Assembly (NCBI GenBank): GCA_965198045.1
Contig: CBDAOL010000010.1
Location: 310,001 to 374,000, forward strand
DNA: 64,000 bases
Source: CBDDEC01 sp965198045
GTDB lineage: Bacteria > Chloroflexota > Dehalococcoidia > UBA2979
Direction of reading: 5' to 3'
A program made the translations under genes and the position numbers. The notes beneath the pieces were generated by a model. It was not told the origin of the DNA. It was given only the letters and a program-made list of their open reading frames with translations, and made no database searches. Positions 61,983-64,000 of the stretch are shown here, piece by piece. The stretch's first letter is position 1, and each line of letters starts with the position of its first letter.

Positions 61983-62142
61983 GTGCCGAGCTCCGACGAT
62001 CGCTGGCGGACCCGAATGCGACCGCGCCTTCAGGCACGCATCGATATGCTCATGGAGAACATCGCGCTCCGCCACCAGCTGATGGTGTATGAGCGTGGGC
62101 GGACAGCCCGGCGCAGCCTGAGCGGCAACGACCGCCTGCTCT
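61983..62142 (+). pseudogene. rve-type transposase N-terminal fragment
   Basis: MRPRLQARIDMLMENIALRH then QLMVYERGRTARRSL and NDRLLW match the N-terminal part of the transposase at 44985 (LLLENLALRQQLAMYERHP). It is cut at 62143 by the end of another copy in the opposite direction. Confidence 0.65.
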
Positions 62143-62411
62143 GGTCGTGGGACGGCAAAACCTCATGCGGCCCACCGATACTCATGATGCAAACCTCCTA
62201 GCACCGGCTTGCTGTCGACTCGCTGGCTCGGCATCCGCTGCACCGGCTTGCGTCCCTCCGGAGAGTCGAGCGCCAATGACCGATGCGGCCGCATCGCGTT
62301 GTAGTGCTGGACGTACTCACCAAGCACCCGCCTCAGATGCCGTTCGTTGACGGCGATGACATGGTCGAGACCCTCGCGCCTGAGCGTGCCGATGACGCTG
62401 GTAGTTGAGGC
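62143..62411 (-). mobile_element. rve-type IS right-end fragment with transposase C-terminus
   Basis: Minus strand reads VIGTLRREGLDHVIAVNERH, LRRVLGEYVQHYNAMRPHRS and LGGLHHEYRWAA with a stop at 62163, then the terminal sequence AGGTTTTGCCGTCCCAC at 62147-62163. The same terminal sequence marks the start of the copy at 54554. Confidence 0.8.
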
Positions 62412-62572
62412 GGTGTAACAGAAGTCGACGAGCCAGCCCTCTCGCACGTTTCGGGCTGACAGCACCTGGGTCCGCAGGAACTCAAAGCGGCTCCTCGTCA
62501 GACATCATCATCATCAGCCCTTAGTGATTCGGGTTTTGGCTGTGGCGCAGCGTGGAGGAACCCGCGGTTGGC
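62412..62572. other. short non-coding spacer
   Basis: No gene seen; a CATCATCATCATCAG run occurs near 62503. Confidence 0.4.
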
Positions 62573-64000
62573 CTAGTCTAGGAGCCCTGCAAGCGCCGCT
62601 ACCACGTCTTGCTCACTGAGCCCACCGCGCTCCGAATCGTCCAACCAGAAGACACGCGATCCTTCTGCCTGATCGACCACAACCATCACGTCGCTGATCC
62701 GGTCCGCGACCGCCTTCACGTGGCTGATCACGGCCACCATTCGCCCCTCTTGAGCAGTCTCTTCGAGCGCATCGATGGCAGCGTTGAGGTTGTCGGTGTC
62801 CAGCGCGCCGAAGCCCTCATCGAGGAAGAGCGCGTCGAGTCTGCCGCCGGCGCGTGCGGCGAGTTCCACCATTCCCAGCGCCAGGGCGAGTGACGCAAGA
62901 AAACCCTCGCCACCCGAGAGTGTTTTGGCGTCTCGGGGTTGGCCGGTGAGCTGGTCGAGGATTTCAAAATCTGCGGTGAACGCGTAGCGGCTCCCAGTCA
63001 TCTCGTCCAGTCGCTGGCTCGCGACCCCCAGCAACGCCTGTGAGCGTCGAGTAAGAAGCTCGCCGATGAACTGCGAATTCGTCAGCAGAGCCATCAGCCT
63101 TGCCAGATCGTCGACCAGCTCACTGCCGACGGAGAGCTGATCGTCAAGGGATTTTGCCCGCCGGGCGCCCTCCTTCGCACTCTCCAGCGCGGTCTTCGCG
63201 GTGCTCGCGGCGACTTCAGCCTCCACGGCCAACCCCTGAACCGTCTCAACATCGGTTGCCCCGGCTTGCTCCAGCACCGAGGCAAGAATCTCGGCCTCTC
63301 GGTCGGCGAGCCCCGTCTGCGCTTTCACGAGCTTCTCCGCGCGTCGCAAGAGCTGCGCCTGACTGGCAGTCAAGTCGCGGGTCGCCTGTAGAAGAGCAGC
63401 TATAGAGGCATCGTCGTCGATCGCAGGCGGTTCGAAGGACCGGTCGAGGCTGGATGCAACCTCAGAGAGACGATCGCCGGCGCGGAGGAGTTCGGCGCGA
63501 TTCGATGTGGCGGGCAGCGCAACTTCGTTCGTCACGCGCTCCTCGAGCGCAACCCTTGCACCGCGAGCCCGTTCGACCTTAAGACGCGCTCGCTCCAGTT
63601 GTTTGCCGGTTCTACCGAGCTTCGCCAAGCGGGCTTTCGCCTCCTGAGCGAGCCTCTGAGTGGGGCCGGTGGACATCTCTTCGGGCCGAAGCTTCGCCAA
63701 ACGATCGAAGTCCGGAAGCTTCGGTCGCAGCGGTTTGGGCACGTCAGCCGCGGCCTCCGAGAGTCGATCTAGCTGAGCCCGAACCCCGTCTGCGAGGTCC
63801 GCGATCCGCTGTTCCTCCGTCTCGATACGCTGAGCCAGCATGCGTTCCTCTTCGGCCGCAACGCTGCCCGCCTGAGTCACCCGATCAAGTTCTTCAGACA
63901 GGGTCCTTTCCGTGGCCAGCGCGAGCCGCCGTCGCTGCAAAACTACCGCCAAAAGTGTCTCATCCGTCTGCTCAAGAGTCGGCTCGTCAATCCCGGGGAG
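62573..64000 (-). CDS. SbcC/Rad50-like ATPase, 5' partial
   Basis: The 3' part of a large SMC-like exonuclease subunit, probably SbcC, which with SbcD cuts hairpin DNA. In the C-terminal ATPase lobe KTLSGGEGFLASLALALGMV is the ABC signature, RLDALFLDEGFGALDTDNLN is Walker B with D-loop, and MVAVISHVKAVADRISDVMV is the switch His. Upstream of that is a long charged coiled-coil-like region (about residues 1-300). The frame is open to 64000 with no stop, so the start lies outside the window. The gene ends 161 bp before IS scraps, so no SbcD partner lies downstream here; one could be upstream, outside the window. Confidence 0.92.
   Translation of the reverse strand, partial: LPGIDEPTLEQTDETLLAVVLQRRRLALATERTLSEELDRVTQAGSVAAEEERMLAQRIETEEQRIADLADGVRAQLDRLSEAAADVPKPLRPKLPDFDRLAKLRPEEMSTGPTQRLAQEAKARLAKLGRTGKQLERARLKVERARGARVALEERVTNEVALPATSNRAELLRAGDRLSEVASSLDRSFEPPAIDDDASIAALLQATRDLTASQAQLLRRAEKLVKAQTGLADREAEILASVLEQAGATDVETVQGLAVEAEVAASTAKTALESAKEGARRAKSLDDQLSVGSELVDDLARLMALLTNSQFIGELLTRRSQALLGVASQRLDEMTGSRYAFTADFEILDQLTGQPRDAKTLSGGEGFLASLALALGMVELAARAGGRLDALFLDEGFGALDTDNLNAAIDALEETAQEGRMVAVISHVKAVADRISDVMVVVDQAEGSRVFWLDDSERGGLSEQDVVAALAGLLD

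Overview
The window is very GC-rich DNA from a free-living bacterium. It carries an unusually dense set of class III (CaiB/BaiF) CoA-transferases (1264, 3778, 21337, 57432), five luciferase-like (LLM) flavin/F420-type oxidoreductases (23839, 24943, 29868, 50158, 53004), SDRs, an acyl-CoA dehydrogenase, an enoyl-CoA hydratase, an acyl-CoA carboxylase beta subunit and an enolase-superfamily protein. That profile fits Chloroflexota (SAR202/Dehalococcoidia-like) or deep-branching Actinomycetota. No rRNA or ribosomal protein is present to decide, so the taxonomy is inference.

Region 1 (1-7 kb) has an MFS carrier followed by a tight plus-strand operon: CoA-transferase, acyl-CoA dehydrogenase, second CoA-transferase, extended SDR, amidohydrolase. 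It reads as a catabolic module that activates an unknown acid to its CoA thioester, oxidises it and processes the product. Region 2 (7-19 kb) has nhaA, an enoyl-CoA hydratase, a tungstate-type ABC transporter (tupABC) divergent from a ModE-like regulator, a PilZ protein, a TauE/SafE exporter, an MFS carrier, a broken amidase and a MocR regulator. Region 3 (19-39 kb) has further CoA and flavin-oxidoreductase catabolic genes, nucleoside hydrolase, an enolase-superfamily gene and a PEP-utilising enzyme (each with one frameshift), MFS, quinone oxidoreductase and a flap-type exonuclease.

Region 4 (39-49 kb) is a decayed mobile island. An IS1182-type element truncates an ADP-ribosylglycohydrolase. 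It is followed by a multiply frameshifted SNF2-type helicase joined to a D5/P4-type primase tail, IS110 scraps with an intact rve-type IS between them, two phage-like genes (terminase small subunit and a small CCGH protein), a series of tyrosine-recombinase copies, and the 3' part of a tRNA-Gly that looks like an attachment site. Region 5 (49-54 kb) returns to metabolic genes mixed with gene scraps (carboxylase, LysR, isocitrate-lyase-like). Region 6 (54-64 kb) is a second IS-rich zone: kinase and cyclase scraps, a second IS1182 copy nested in an rve-type IS, a CoA-transferase, an HTH protein, a small zinc-ribbon gene with an exact 186-bp tandem duplication, an IS6-type element, more transposase scraps, and an SbcC/Rad50-like ATPase running off the right edge.

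I found no convincing new defence or biosynthetic system. The most interesting points are the CoA-transferase/amidohydrolase operon with non-canonical active sites, the stand-alone ModE-type regulator beside tupABC, the tRNA-targeting integrase island, and several enzymes lacking a textbook catalytic residue. Single-base frameshifts recur in otherwise well-conserved genes, so either recent decay or assembly error must be considered. All assignments come from reading motifs and context by eye; no database search was run.
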